From Pseudoxanthomonas sp. CF385 (GTDB lineage: Bacteria; Pseudomonadota; Gammaproteobacteria; Xanthomonadales; Xanthomonadaceae): a DNA stretch of 64,000 nucleotides. The stretch lies in assembly GCF_900104255.1 (NCBI RefSeq), contig NZ_FNKZ01000001.1, positions 372,001 to 436,000 of the forward strand, written 5' to 3'. The notes beneath the pieces are model-generated. The model made no database searches. It saw only the letters and a list, made by a program, of their open reading frames with translations, and was not told the DNA's origin. Position numbers and translations under genes: made by a program. This document shows, one piece after another, positions 25,762-33,662 of this stretch (positions are counted from its first letter, which is position 1; each line of letters begins with the position of its first letter).

Positions 25762-26004
25762 CTATTCGCCGCGACCGTCGAGGGCAACGCGAACCAGGGT
25801 GATGCCCGCAAGCAACGCCAGCTGGGCGAGCAGCCAGGCGATCCAGCCGGCGCCCGTCGAGAAGACCACGAGCGACACCACCAACGAAAGCGCGGCCCAC
25901 AGGACGGCGTGGTCACGCGCGCCATTGCGCGCCTCGATCTTCCCCGCATTGAAGTACAGGGACATGCCGACGATGCACAGGGCGACCTGGGTGTAGATGC
26001 TCAC
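25762..26004 (-). CDS. Small three-helix membrane protein, unknown function
   Basis: An 80-residue protein, mostly hydrophobic, with helices at about residues 2-16, 30-50 and 55-72. The GTG start at 26004 overlaps the stop of the upstream gene as GTGA (26001-26004), which supports translation. No family is recognised. Its SLYFNAGKIEARNG segment is partly like YFNAKHG in the next gene (25471-25752), hinting at a duplicated small membrane family. Confidence 0.5.
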   Translation of the reverse strand: MSIYTQVALCIVGMSLYFNAGKIEARNGARDHAVLWAALSLVVSLVVFSTGAGWIAWLLAQLALLAGITLVRVALDGRGE

Positions 26005-26549
26005 GCGCGCCCGAACTCCGCCGCGATCGGCTTTGACGCCAGCTTCCATGCGATCCAGCCGAACAGCGCGCCGAACGCGAGCGCAAAGACGACGCTCACC
26101 AGGCCCATGGCGATGAAGAACGCTCCCATATCGGGCGCGCCCTGCATCTGGGCCGCGGAAAACTGGTCCCGCATGAAGGAGAACATCGTCGCTTGCATGA
26201 TCAGGCCCACCACCTGCCAAACCACGCCCAGAATCATGATCGCGATGAAGCACAGTCGCGCCCAGTTCCGGCGTTTCAGCAGTCCGATCGAACACGCCAG
26301 CATGAACAGGTTGACCAGCAGCATGGCCAGGAAGAACCACTGGACATGCTCGAACATGAAGGTGGCCATGGGCGGCAGGCTGGGCTGCCCAGGCGCGGTC
26401 TGCATGGCGTGACCGAACTCTCCGCTGCGGAAGACGGTCTGGATCATGATGTTCTGCAGGATCCCGATCAGCGCGCCGAAGCCCGACAGCGCGATGAAGA
26501 TCCATGCCACTACGGTGACGAAGGTCGAGCGTTGTTTCACGTCGGACAT
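26001..26549 (-). CDS. Four-helix membrane protein, unknown function
   Basis: A 182-residue protein with four strong membrane helices and a Met-rich loop between helices 1 and 2 (about residues 35-60). The ATG at 26549 is chosen because translation then starts just before the first helix (MSDVKQRSTFVTVVAWIF). It belongs to the same run of small genes and overlaps the next by 4 bp. I do not recognise a family. Confidence 0.55.
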   Translation of the reverse strand: MSDVKQRSTFVTVVAWIFIALSGFGALIGILQNIMIQTVFRSGEFGHAMQTAPGQPSLPPMATFMFEHVQWFFLAMLLVNLFMLACSIGLLKRRNWARLCFIAIMILGVVWQVVGLIMQATMFSFMRDQFSAAQMQGAPDMGAFFIAMGLVSVVFALAFGALFGWIAWKLASKPIAAEFGRA

Positions 26550-26634
26550 GGCCCTTCCCCGGGCGACGAAGACGGGCCCATCATGGGGCAAGTTTCGGAC
26601 GAGGCCAATCGCCGCGCGTTGCCTTGTCGGTACG

Positions 26635-27063
26635 TCAGGAGAGACGGATGCACGCGGCAGTCGCGAAGAAGAGCGCCGATACCAGCAGGAGCCAAGGCCA
26701 CGCACCGACGTCCTCGCGCGTGAAGCCCGTGCCCGGATTCCTCGGGTCGTAGCGGACGACGGTCTCCTCGACCAACGGGGGCCTGCGCCACAGCTTGAAG
26801 CCGGAGACCTGGATCACGGCGCGATCTTCCACCGGCTTGCGGTATTCCCGCCCGTCGACGGTCCAGACCAGGACATGATCCGTGTCGCTGTTGAAGACGA
26901 ACTGGCTCCGGCTGAATTCTCCGAACGACGATTGGGGCGGTAGTTCCACCACTCGCGCGGGCGCGGTAGGCCACGTTCTTGCCGCGCGCGTACGCAGGAA
27001 GTCCAGCACGGCCCACGTGCCGGTCACGCCGCCGCCAGCGAGCAACAATCCAAACATCGTCAT
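26635..27063 (-). CDS. DUF3592-like membrane protein
   Basis: A 142-residue protein with one N-terminal helix (MFGLLLAGGGVTGTWAVLDFL), a soluble beta-rich domain and one C-terminal helix (PWLLLVSALFFATAACI). The pattern TWPTAPARVVE, a central strand set ending VVRYDPRNPGTG, then a closing helix is characteristic of DUF3592 proteins, whose function is unknown. The start could be 27063 or 27057, since two Met codons lie close together. Confidence 0.6.
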   Translation of the reverse strand: MTMFGLLLAGGGVTGTWAVLDFLRTRAARTWPTAPARVVELPPQSSFGEFSRSQFVFNSDTDHVLVWTVDGREYRKPVEDRAVIQVSGFKLWRRPPLVEETVVRYDPRNPGTGFTREDVGAWPWLLLVSALFFATAACIRLS

Positions 27064-27103
27064 CGTAGATATCCCAAATGGAGCACCTGCATTTCCAGGC
27101 GAT

Positions 27104-27415
27104 TCATGGCGCCTGACGTCCAAAGAGCGTGATCCCGATGACCAACATGGCCAAGGAAACAAGGACGGTGGCCGCCAGTTCTATCAAGTCGCTGGCCTTG
27201 AGCTCACCGATATCCGCGAAACGGAAGGTAAAATCCTGCGCCTCGCCCCGACGCGCGCGACCCCTGCCCATGATTGCGTTGACACGAAAGCAGGACAGCG
27301 ACATGCCACCCAGTACGAGAACGATCATGCCCGGGTGCGAATCCGCGGCGAGCATCACGCAGGTGGCGGCGACGAGCACCATCGAAATGAAGACGTTCAT
27401 GCCAATTTTTTGCAT
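27104..27415 (-). CDS. Small membrane protein, unknown function
   Basis: A 103-residue protein with helices at about residues 5-22, 28-45 and 78-98 and a charged loop (GRGRARRGEAQDF) between. It lies 12 bp from the gene upstream and 40 bp from the gene downstream in the same run. No family is recognised. Confidence 0.5.
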   Translation of the reverse strand: MQKIGMNVFISMVLVAATCVMLAADSHPGMIVLVLGGMSLSCFRVNAIMGRGRARRGEAQDFTFRFADIGELKASDLIELAATVLVSLAMLVIGITLFGRQAP

Positions 27416-27427
27416 ACCGGGTCCAGG

Positions 27428-27949
27428 TTAGCTCGTTTCGCCGGCGTGCTTCGTGATGCACGAGCGTCCGATGTAGGCGCGCAGCGATTCGATCAAGCTG
27501 CCGCCCTGTTCGAATCGGATGTTCGCGATACGCCACGATTCGCCCACCTTCACCAGGACGACGGTATCCGTCCAACGCAGACTGGGGTCGTAGGCCAAGT
27601 GTGCCGAGACAAGCGCAGCGGATGTCCCTCGCGAAACCAGTGAGGTGCCCTCGATCGAGTTGGCGCCGTCCGATGAGTAGTAGTACCAAGGGTCGGCATC
27701 GATGATCCACGGCTTCACGTCGGGCGGTACAAGTTGGGTGCATGCATCCTGATAGCGATCGGTCGCGGTCAGCAGCGCATCCAACTCTTTCGACAGCAGG
27801 TGCCGGACGTTCCCGAGCATGCGCCCGTCCGTAGTGAATGGCCCATGGATCTCCCGCGTATAGAAGTCCTTGACGACGTCTTGCGGGTTCGCGGCTTCTG
27901 CGCCTTGGGCGGATGACGCCAGTGCAAGCAGCAGAATGAGCTTCTTCAT
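27428..27949 (-). CDS. Secreted DUF3828-like protein
   Basis: A 173-residue exported protein (signal peptide MKKLILLLALASSAQGAEA). The segment VVKDFYTREIHG, the block ending LLSKELDALL, a DADPWYYYSSD motif and the terminal SWRIANIRFEQGGSL resemble DUF3828/YbjP-type NTF2-fold proteins of unknown role. One C-terminal Cys (GRSCI) and one central Cys (DACTQL) could form a disulfide. It is the only clearly secreted member of the run. Confidence 0.6.
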   Translation of the reverse strand: MKKLILLLALASSAQGAEAANPQDVVKDFYTREIHGPFTTDGRMLGNVRHLLSKELDALLTATDRYQDACTQLVPPDVKPWIIDADPWYYYSSDGANSIEGTSLVSRGTSAALVSAHLAYDPSLRWTDTVVLVKVGESWRIANIRFEQGGSLIESLRAYIGRSCITKHAGETS

Positions 27950-28001
27950 GTGTCGTTCTTCCGTTCGGATCGGACGCGGCATGCGTTTGGCGGTGAAGGA
28001 C

Positions 28002-28382
28002 TCAACGGTCCGGCGTGGGCGAGCGTGCACGGGCAAGCCCCCACAGCGACGGAGCCAGCCAGCCCAGGACGGTGAGGGCAGCGATGACCACGCCCACCAC
28101 CCCATTGATGCGGAAGAACTGGAAGAAATACTGCGTCCCTTCGATGAACGTATAAGCGGCCACCAAGGCGCTCGTAACCAGACCGCAGAGCAGGACGGTC
28201 CCACCCACCCGTGTCGAAGCGATGGTGCCCATTGCATTGCGGCAGGCGAAAAAGGAGATCGGTGCGAGCGCGAAGGCGCCCGCGCTACCGGCGACCCAGC
28301 CGTGTCCGCCGCCCGACAGCAGGACGCCGGCCAGCAGCGTCAGCAGTGCTACCGCCGTCGAGATGACGAATTCCTTGGACAC
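28002..28382 (-). CDS. Four-helix membrane protein, unknown function
   Basis: A 126-residue protein with four predicted helices. The GTG at 28382 (VSKEFVIST) is preferred because GGGGGAG lies about 11 bases upstream; an in-frame ATG at 28418 would add 12 residues. It is the first gene of the seven-gene minus-strand run that ends at 25471. No family is recognised. Confidence 0.5.
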   Translation of the reverse strand: MSKEFVISTAVALLTLLAGVLLSGGGHGWVAGSAGAFALAPISFFACRNAMGTIASTRVGGTVLLCGLVTSALVAAYTFIEGTQYFFQFFRINGVVGVVIAALTVLGWLAPSLWGLARARSPTPDR

Positions 28383-28483
28383 CCGACCAGCACTCCCCCG
28401 GCACCCCTGCCGCCCCACCCGATGTTAAAGGCGAAACACCCCACCGGCCCGGATAAATGTGAGGACATGGGGCTCCAAGCCCC

Positions 28484-28743
28484 ATCGATCGCCCTCCGAG
28501 CGCCATGCGCAAGGCGCCGAGTCCCAACGATGGGGCTCGGCGTGTGAGGTGCCGGGCTCCCGAGGGCGATCGATGGCTCTCCGAGTGCCATCGATGGCTT
28601 TCCGAGCTCGATGTGCAAGGCGTGGAGCTTCGCGGATCGGGCTCGGAAGGTGAGGTGCTGGCTTTACGAAACCCATCGATGGCTCTCGGCGTGTGATCTG
28701 CCGGGCTCAATGTGAGAAAGATCGGGCTCGGAAAGCCATCGAT
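28484..28743. repeat. Mosaic of degenerate repeats built on ATCGAT and GGGCTCGG words
   Basis: The otherwise gene-free stretch 28419-28830 contains ATCGAT five times in 260 bp (28484, 28569, 28590, 28675, 28738), mostly within CCATCGATGGCTNTC. Between them the words TCCGAG/CTCGGA, GTGTGAGGTGCCGGGCTC, GGTGAGGTGCTGGC and ATGTGCAAGG recur in both orientations with changed order. The copies are imperfect and unevenly spaced, so this is neither a CRISPR nor a simple tandem repeat. No gene is supported in either strand. Confidence 0.6.
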
Positions 28744-28830
28744 GGCATGGCGGTGCCTCGCGCATGACATTCCGAGCCCCGTTCGCAGAGCTCCGAGCCT
28801 CGTCGCCGGGAGGGTCCGGTGGATGCACGA

Positions 28831-28858
28831 ACAAAAGAGAGCCGCGTGCGCGGCTCTC
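28831..28858 (-). terminator. Intrinsic terminator of norB
   Basis: The arms GAGAGCCGCG (28837-28846) and CGCGGCTCTC (28849-28858) form a perfect hairpin. On the minus strand it is followed by TCTTTTGT. It lies about 60 bp after the norB stop. Confidence 0.75.
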
Positions 28859-28916
28859 GGGCTGCAACCTGCAGCAGGTGGCCCGGCCTCCCCACCCGGA
28901 GAGGCCGGTTCCAGGG

Positions 28917-31190
28917 TCAGGCTTCGGTCGGTTGTGCGACCGGCAGCGGCTCGCGGCGCGGGGCCAGCCACAGGCTGGCCACGAACCACACCAGCGCCAG
29001 CGCGCCCACGCTGAAGAGCGTGTCGGCCGGTACGCGCATCCACACCAGCATGTCCACGATCGGCTGCTGCATGAACTCCGCCGAACGCGCGAACCAGTAC
29101 CCGTGCTCCAGCGCCGCGTTGAGCTGCAGGATGCCCAGCGGCAGCAGGGTCAGCAGCGACATGCCGGCCAGGCCGATGTTGAGCGACCAGAACGCGGTCT
29201 TCAGCAGCTTCTCGTTCCACACCACGTCCGGCTTCAGGCCGCGCAGGCAGAACAGCATCAGGCCGATGCCGAGCATGCCGTACACGCCGAACAGCGCGGT
29301 GTGGCCGTGGTTCGGCGTCAGGTTCAGGCCCTGCATGTAGTACAGCGGGAGCGGCGGGTTGATCAGGAAGCCGAACAGGCCCGCGCCCACCAGGTTCCAG
29401 AACGACACCGCGATGAAGAACTGGATCGGCCAGCGGTAGCGCTGCATCCACGGCGTGGCCTTGCCCATCTTCCAGCTGTGGTACGCCTCGAAGCCCACGT
29501 AGGCCAGCGGCACCACTTCCAGCGCCGAGAAGCTCGCACCCAGGGCGATCACCGCCGTCGGCGTGCCGGTGAAGTACAGGTGGTGCAGCGTGCCCAGCAC
29601 ACCGCCGGCCATGAACACGATGGTGGCGAACAGCACCGCGATGGTCGCGGTCCTGGTCTGCAGCAGGCCCAGGCGGGTGAACAGGAAGGCGATCACCGCC
29701 ACCGCGAACACCTCGAAGAAGCCTTCCACCCACAGGTGCACCACCCACCAGCGCCAGTACTCGACCATCGACAGGTGCGTGTGCTCGCCCCACATCAGGC
29801 CGGCCGCGTAGAACAGGCCGATCGCCACGGTGGACAGGAACAGCAGGCTGACGATGCTGCGCGACTCGCCGCCGTTGCGGATGGCCGGCCACAGCGCGCG
29901 GCCCACCAGCACCAGCCACAGGGTCAGGCCGATGAAGAGGAACCACTGCCAGAAGCGGCCCAGGTCGACGTACTCCCAGCCCTGGTGGCCGAACCAGAAG
30001 TTGTGCTCCAGGCCGAGCTTCTGCATCACCGCGAACCACTGGCCGGTGAACGCACCGACCACGATGATGATCAGGCAGGTCCAGAGGAAATTGACGCCGA
30101 GGCGTTGGAACTTCGGCTCATGCCCGGAGATCGCCGGACCGATGTACAGGCCCATGCCCAGCCATGCGGTCGCGATCCACAGCACCGCGAGTTGGGTATG
30201 CCAGGTGCGCGTCAGCGAGTACGGCAGGATGTCGGCCAGCGCGAAGCCGTAGGCCTCCTGGCCTTCCACCTGGTAGTGCGCGGTGATCGCGCCGAGCAGG
30301 ATCTGCACCACGAACAGGGCGATGACCACCCAGAAGTACTTCGCGGTGGCGCGCATCGACGGCGTGATCCTGATCTTCGCCAGCGGATCGCTCTTCGGCA
30401 GCACCGGGGCCATCTCGTCGCCGTGGTTGACCGCGTAGTGCCAGCCCAGCAAGGCGACGCCGGCGATCAGGAACAGCACGCTGAAGACCGTCCACAGGAA
30501 CGCACTCGGCGGTGGCGTGTTGCCGACCAGATCGTCCGCCGGCCAGTTGGCCGTGTAGCTGATCGTCGCGCCCGGGCGCTCGGTGACCGACGACCACGCC
30601 GCCCACCAGTAGAACGCGGTCAGCTGGCGACGATGCTCGGCATCGGGCACGGTGTCGTTACGCATGGCATAGGCCTCGCGCAGGTCGCCGGTGGCGGGGT
30701 CGGCGGAGAACAGGCTCTGGTAGTGCGCGCCGACCACGCCGATCGCGTCCGCGCGATCGTTCGACAGGGTGATCGTGCCGGTCGTGGCGTCGTAAGTGTT
30801 GGGCCGCATCAACGCCTGCACGCGCGTGGCGTAGGCGGCCTGGGTGGGCGCGTCGAGCTGCTTGTAGCCCGGCACGCCGGCCTCGCGTGTCGCCCAGCCG
30901 TCCAGGATGGCCTCGGCTTCGCGGTGCAGCCAGTCCGCGCCCCAGTCGGGCGCCACGTAACCGCCATGGCCCCAGATGGAGCCCAGTTGTTGGCCACCGA
31001 TGGACTGCCAGACCTGGCGGCCGGTCTCGATGTCCTGGCGGGTGAAGATCACCCGGCCGTCTTCCGCCACGACCCGCTCGGGCAGGGGCGGCGCCTGGCG
31101 ATGCACTTCGCTGCCGACCCAAAGCAGGACGGCGAACGACGCAATGAGCAGGGCCGCCAACCCCACCCACAACTTGCGTGTCGAATTCAT
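28917..31190 (-). CDS. norB: Quinol-dependent nitric oxide reductase (qNor)
   Basis: A 757-residue single-subunit NO reductase that converts 2 NO to N2O with electrons from quinol. The N-terminal extension replaces NorC: one helix, then a periplasmic domain (residues about 30-230) with QVWQSIGGQQLGSIWGHGGYVAPDWGADW. The 12-helix catalytic part has the haem b and FeB ligands in GEHTHLSMVEYWRWWVVHLWVEGFFEVF, TLHHLYFTGTP and NHGHTALFGVYG. ATG at 31190 follows GAGGAGAG; an ATG at 31223 in frame is less likely. No norC, norQ or norD is nearby, as expected for qNor. An Fnr-like dyad lies 57 bp upstream and a terminator follows. Confidence 0.95.
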   Translation of the reverse strand: MNSTRKLWVGLAALLIASFAVLLWVGSEVHRQAPPLPERVVAEDGRVIFTRQDIETGRQVWQSIGGQQLGSIWGHGGYVAPDWGADWLHREAEAILDGWATREAGVPGYKQLDAPTQAAYATRVQALMRPNTYDATTGTITLSNDRADAIGVVGAHYQSLFSADPATGDLREAYAMRNDTVPDAEHRRQLTAFYWWAAWSSVTERPGATISYTANWPADDLVGNTPPPSAFLWTVFSVLFLIAGVALLGWHYAVNHGDEMAPVLPKSDPLAKIRITPSMRATAKYFWVVIALFVVQILLGAITAHYQVEGQEAYGFALADILPYSLTRTWHTQLAVLWIATAWLGMGLYIGPAISGHEPKFQRLGVNFLWTCLIIIVVGAFTGQWFAVMQKLGLEHNFWFGHQGWEYVDLGRFWQWFLFIGLTLWLVLVGRALWPAIRNGGESRSIVSLLFLSTVAIGLFYAAGLMWGEHTHLSMVEYWRWWVVHLWVEGFFEVFAVAVIAFLFTRLGLLQTRTATIAVLFATIVFMAGGVLGTLHHLYFTGTPTAVIALGASFSALEVVPLAYVGFEAYHSWKMGKATPWMQRYRWPIQFFIAVSFWNLVGAGLFGFLINPPLPLYYMQGLNLTPNHGHTALFGVYGMLGIGLMLFCLRGLKPDVVWNEKLLKTAFWSLNIGLAGMSLLTLLPLGILQLNAALEHGYWFARSAEFMQQPIVDMLVWMRVPADTLFSVGALALVWFVASLWLAPRREPLPVAQPTEA

Positions 31191-31246
31191 GATGCGGCTC
31201 TCCTCGGGAAACGGCCGCATCATCGGCGCGCCGGCCCGGGGGCTCC

Positions 31247-31260
31247 ATGACGCAGGTCAA
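31247..31260. promoter_or_regulatory. Fnr/Dnr-like dyad upstream of norB
   Basis: ATGACGCAGGTCAA is a TTGAC-N4-GTCAA dyad with one mismatch in its left half, 57 bp before the norB start. The strength is uncertain. Confidence 0.5.
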
Positions 31261-31311
31261 GTGGGGAGCAGAACGGACGATGTGCCCTCTGTAGGAGCCG
31301 TTGGCCGTTGT

Positions 31312-31378
31312 TGTGGGAGCGACGTCAGTCGCGATGGTCCACCGGTAAAGCTTCATCGCGACTGACGTCGCTCCCACA
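31312..31378. repeat. REP-type palindromic repeat (Xanthomonadaceae type)
   Basis: A perfect 25-bp inverted repeat, arms at 31312-31336 and 31354-31378, flanks a 17-bp loop. Each arm contains GTGGGAGCGACGTCAGTCGC. A related half-copy GTAGGAGCCGTTGGCCG lies at 31291. Such GTAGGAGC/GTGGGAGC repeats are abundant intergenic elements in Stenotrophomonas and relatives. It lies between the convergent-spaced norB promoter and the 3' end of fnr and may also end fnr transcription. Confidence 0.8.
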
Positions 31379-31396
31379 CCGGCATCCCCGCCGCGA

Positions 31397-32152
31397 TCAA
31401 TCCCGCAGCACGGCCAGCGCGAGGGCTTCCAGGCGGGGCAGGTCGAGGATCTCGACGTCGCGCTGCTTGATGTGCAGCAGGCCGTCCTGTTCGAAGCGGC
31501 GCAGCACGCGGCTGACCGTTTCGGGCGCCTGGCGCAGGTAGTTGGCGATGTCGGTGCGCGCCATCGTCAGCTGGAACCGGCGTGGCGAGAAGCCGCGGGC
31601 GGCCAACCGGCGCGACAGGCCGATCAGGAACGCGGCCATGCGCTCGTCGGCGGTGTTGTCGCGGGCGAACAGCGAGGCGACGCCGATGTCGCGGCTCATC
31701 AGCTTGAACAGGTGCGCCTGCAGGTTGGGCAGGCGCGCGGCGAGCAGCGCGATCTTCGGGAACGAGAAGCGGCACAGCATGACCGTGTCCAGCGCGATGG
31801 CGTTGCACGGGTAGCGGTCGCCGTGGATGGCGTTGAGGCCGATCACCTCGCCGGGCAGGTGGAAGCCGAGTACCTGCTCGTGCCCGTTGCGGTCGATCTG
31901 GTAGGTCTTCACCGTGCCGGCGCGCACCGCGGCGATCGCACCGAACGGGTCGCCTTCGCGGAACACGTGTTCGCCGGCGCGCAGCGGGCCCACGTGTTCG
32001 ACCAGCACGTGCAGGTCCATCAGCGCGCGCTTGTCCATGCCTTCGGACAGGCAGGCCTGCGAGAACGCGCAGGTGGAGCAGAAGGTCAGCGAATCGCCGT
32101 CGTCGGCGACGATGCTCGCATCGGTGCGCGGGAAGACCAGCGGCGAGGTCAT
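31397..32152 (-). CDS. fnr: Fnr/Anr-type oxygen-sensing transcription regulator
   Basis: A 251-residue Crp-Fnr regulator. The cysteines needed for an oxygen-labile [4Fe-4S] cluster are present: C25, C28 and C34 (FCSTCAFSQACL) and C116 (RYPCNA). A cyclic-nucleotide-binding beta-roll (about 45-150), a dimerisation helix and a helix-turn-helix (TDIANYLRQAPETVSRVLRRF) follow, with an FNR-like recognition helix ETVSRVLRR containing the E-x-x-S-R residues that read TTGAT half-sites. It directly follows hemN (19 bp). Probable targets are the dyads before nirK, the copper receptor, nnrS, norB and hemN. Confidence 0.92.
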   Translation of the reverse strand: MTSPLVFPRTDASIVADDGDSLTFCSTCAFSQACLSEGMDKRALMDLHVLVEHVGPLRAGEHVFREGDPFGAIAAVRAGTVKTYQIDRNGHEQVLGFHLPGEVIGLNAIHGDRYPCNAIALDTVMLCRFSFPKIALLAARLPNLQAHLFKLMSRDIGVASLFARDNTADERMAAFLIGLSRRLAARGFSPRRFQLTMARTDIANYLRQAPETVSRVLRRFEQDGLLHIKQRDVEILDLPRLEALALAVLRD

Positions 32153-32171
32153 GCGGACACTCCCGGAAACG

Positions 32172-33569
32172 TCAGACCGTGCGCGAGAAGCGAGGCGTCG
32201 AGGCTGCGGCGGTGGGCAGGTAGCGGTCGAAGCACATGGCGATGATACGCAACAGCATGCGCCCGCGCGAGGTCGCGCGCAGGCCGTCGCCGCGCAGCTC
32301 CACCAGGCCGTCGTCCTGCAGCGGGCGCAACCGCTGCAATGCGTCGGCGAAGTACGTGGTGAAGTCGATCACGTGCCGACGGCCCAGGTCGCGGTAGTCC
32401 AGCGTGCCGTGGCACATCAGCTGCTGGATGACATCGGCGCGGATCACGTCGTCTTCTTCCAGGCGCATGCCGCGCCACACCGGCAGGTGGCCCTGGTCGA
32501 TCGCCTGCTCCCAGCTGCCGAGGTCGCGCGGGTTCTGGCTGAAACTGGGGCCGATGTGGCTGATGGCGCTGACCCCCAGCCCGACCAGGTCGCTCTCGGC
32601 GTGGGTGGTATAGCCCATGAAGTTGCGATGCAGGCCGCCGCGCCGCTGCGCTTCGGCCAGGCTGTCGCCGGGCAGGGCGAAGTGGTCCATGCCGATGTAG
32701 ACGTAGCCGGCTTCACCGAGCTTGTCGATCGCGCATTGCAGCAGGCCGAGCTTCACCTCCGGCGAAGGCAGATCGTCGGCGTTGATGCGTTGTTGCGGGC
32801 GGAACATCGACGGCAGGTGGGCGTAGCTGTAGATCGCCAGGCGGTCCGGCCGCGCGCGCAGGGTGATGTCGAGCGTGCGCGAGAACCCGTCCAGGCTCTG
32901 CTTCGGCAGGCCGTAGATCAGGTCCACGTTGACCGACTGCAGGCCGTGCGTGCGGCAGGCGTCGATGATCGCCAGCGTCTGTTCGACGCTCTGGATGCGG
33001 TTGACCGCGCGCTGCACCTCGGGATCGAAGTCCTGCACGCCGAGGCTGGCGCGGTTGAAGCCGGCCGCGGCGAGTTCACCCACGTCGCTCGGGGAGATGA
33101 AGCGCGGATCGAGTTCGATCGAGCAGTCCAGCCGCGCGGGCGCGGCGAACGAGAAATGCCGGCGCAACACGTCCATTGCTTCGGCGATCTGCGACGGCGA
33201 CAGGAAGTTGGGCGTGCCGCCGCCGAAGTGCACCTGCTCCACGTCGCGGTCGCGATCGAACAGCGAAGACACCATCGCCACCTCGCGATATAGGCGGGTC
33301 AGGTAGGCGGCGCCGCGCGCGGTATCGCGGGTGATGATGCGGTTGCAGCCGCAGTAGAAGCACGGGCTGGTGCAGAACGGGATGTGCAGGTAAAGCGAGA
33401 GCGGGCGCGGAATGGGGTCGCCGTTGCTGATCGCCGCCATGCCGCGCAGGTCGGCTTCGTCGAATCCGGGCGAGAACTGCGGCGCGGTGGGATACGAGGT
33501 GTAGCGCGGCCCCGGCGTGTCGTAACGCCGCAGCAGCTCGGGATCGAAGAGAGAGGACAGGCTGGCCAT
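32172..33569 (-). CDS. hemN: Oxygen-independent coproporphyrinogen III oxidase
   Basis: A 465-residue radical-SAM enzyme. It decarboxylates coproporphyrinogen III to protoporphyrinogen IX under low oxygen. The cluster-binding motif is CTSPCFYCGC near residues 60-70. It begins with the HemN-type RRYDTPGPRYTSYPTAPQF. The Gly-rich VHFGGGTPNFLS and the C-terminal HemN domain (EEDDVIRADVIQQLMCHG) confirm HemN over HemW. Haem made here would serve NapB/NapC, NorB and NnrS. The gene starts an operon with fnr and has an Fnr dyad 35 bp upstream. Confidence 0.95.
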   Translation of the reverse strand: MASLSSLFDPELLRRYDTPGPRYTSYPTAPQFSPGFDEADLRGMAAISNGDPIPRPLSLYLHIPFCTSPCFYCGCNRIITRDTARGAAYLTRLYREVAMVSSLFDRDRDVEQVHFGGGTPNFLSPSQIAEAMDVLRRHFSFAAPARLDCSIELDPRFISPSDVGELAAAGFNRASLGVQDFDPEVQRAVNRIQSVEQTLAIIDACRTHGLQSVNVDLIYGLPKQSLDGFSRTLDITLRARPDRLAIYSYAHLPSMFRPQQRINADDLPSPEVKLGLLQCAIDKLGEAGYVYIGMDHFALPGDSLAEAQRRGGLHRNFMGYTTHAESDLVGLGVSAISHIGPSFSQNPRDLGSWEQAIDQGHLPVWRGMRLEEDDVIRADVIQQLMCHGTLDYRDLGRRHVIDFTTYFADALQRLRPLQDDGLVELRGDGLRATSRGRMLLRIIAMCFDRYLPTAAASTPRFSRTV

Positions 33570-33603
33570 GGGAGCAGCCTAGGCGCGCGACGCGGGACTG
33601 TCC

Positions 33604-33617
33604 TTGACATGGGTCAA
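33604..33617. promoter_or_regulatory. Fnr/Anr-like dyad upstream of hemN-fnr
   Basis: TTGACATGGGTCAA is a symmetrical TTGAC-N4-GTCAA dyad, 35 bp before the hemN start. As the operon includes fnr, it implies autoregulation. Confidence 0.65.
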
Positions 33618-33662
33618 CCGGGTGCGGTGCACCGTCGCAGCCTTCAGCCGCGTGAAGGCAGG

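Noticed and set aside
27734..28547. Plus-strand frames opposite the DUF3828-like and membrane genes
   Set aside because: No ribosome-binding sites, no domains, and they oppose better candidates with signal peptides or membrane helices.
28419..28830. CRISPR array or protein-coding repeat
   Set aside because: Repeated words differ in length, order, orientation and spacing. Frames covering them have no start signals or domain and are broken differently on each strand.
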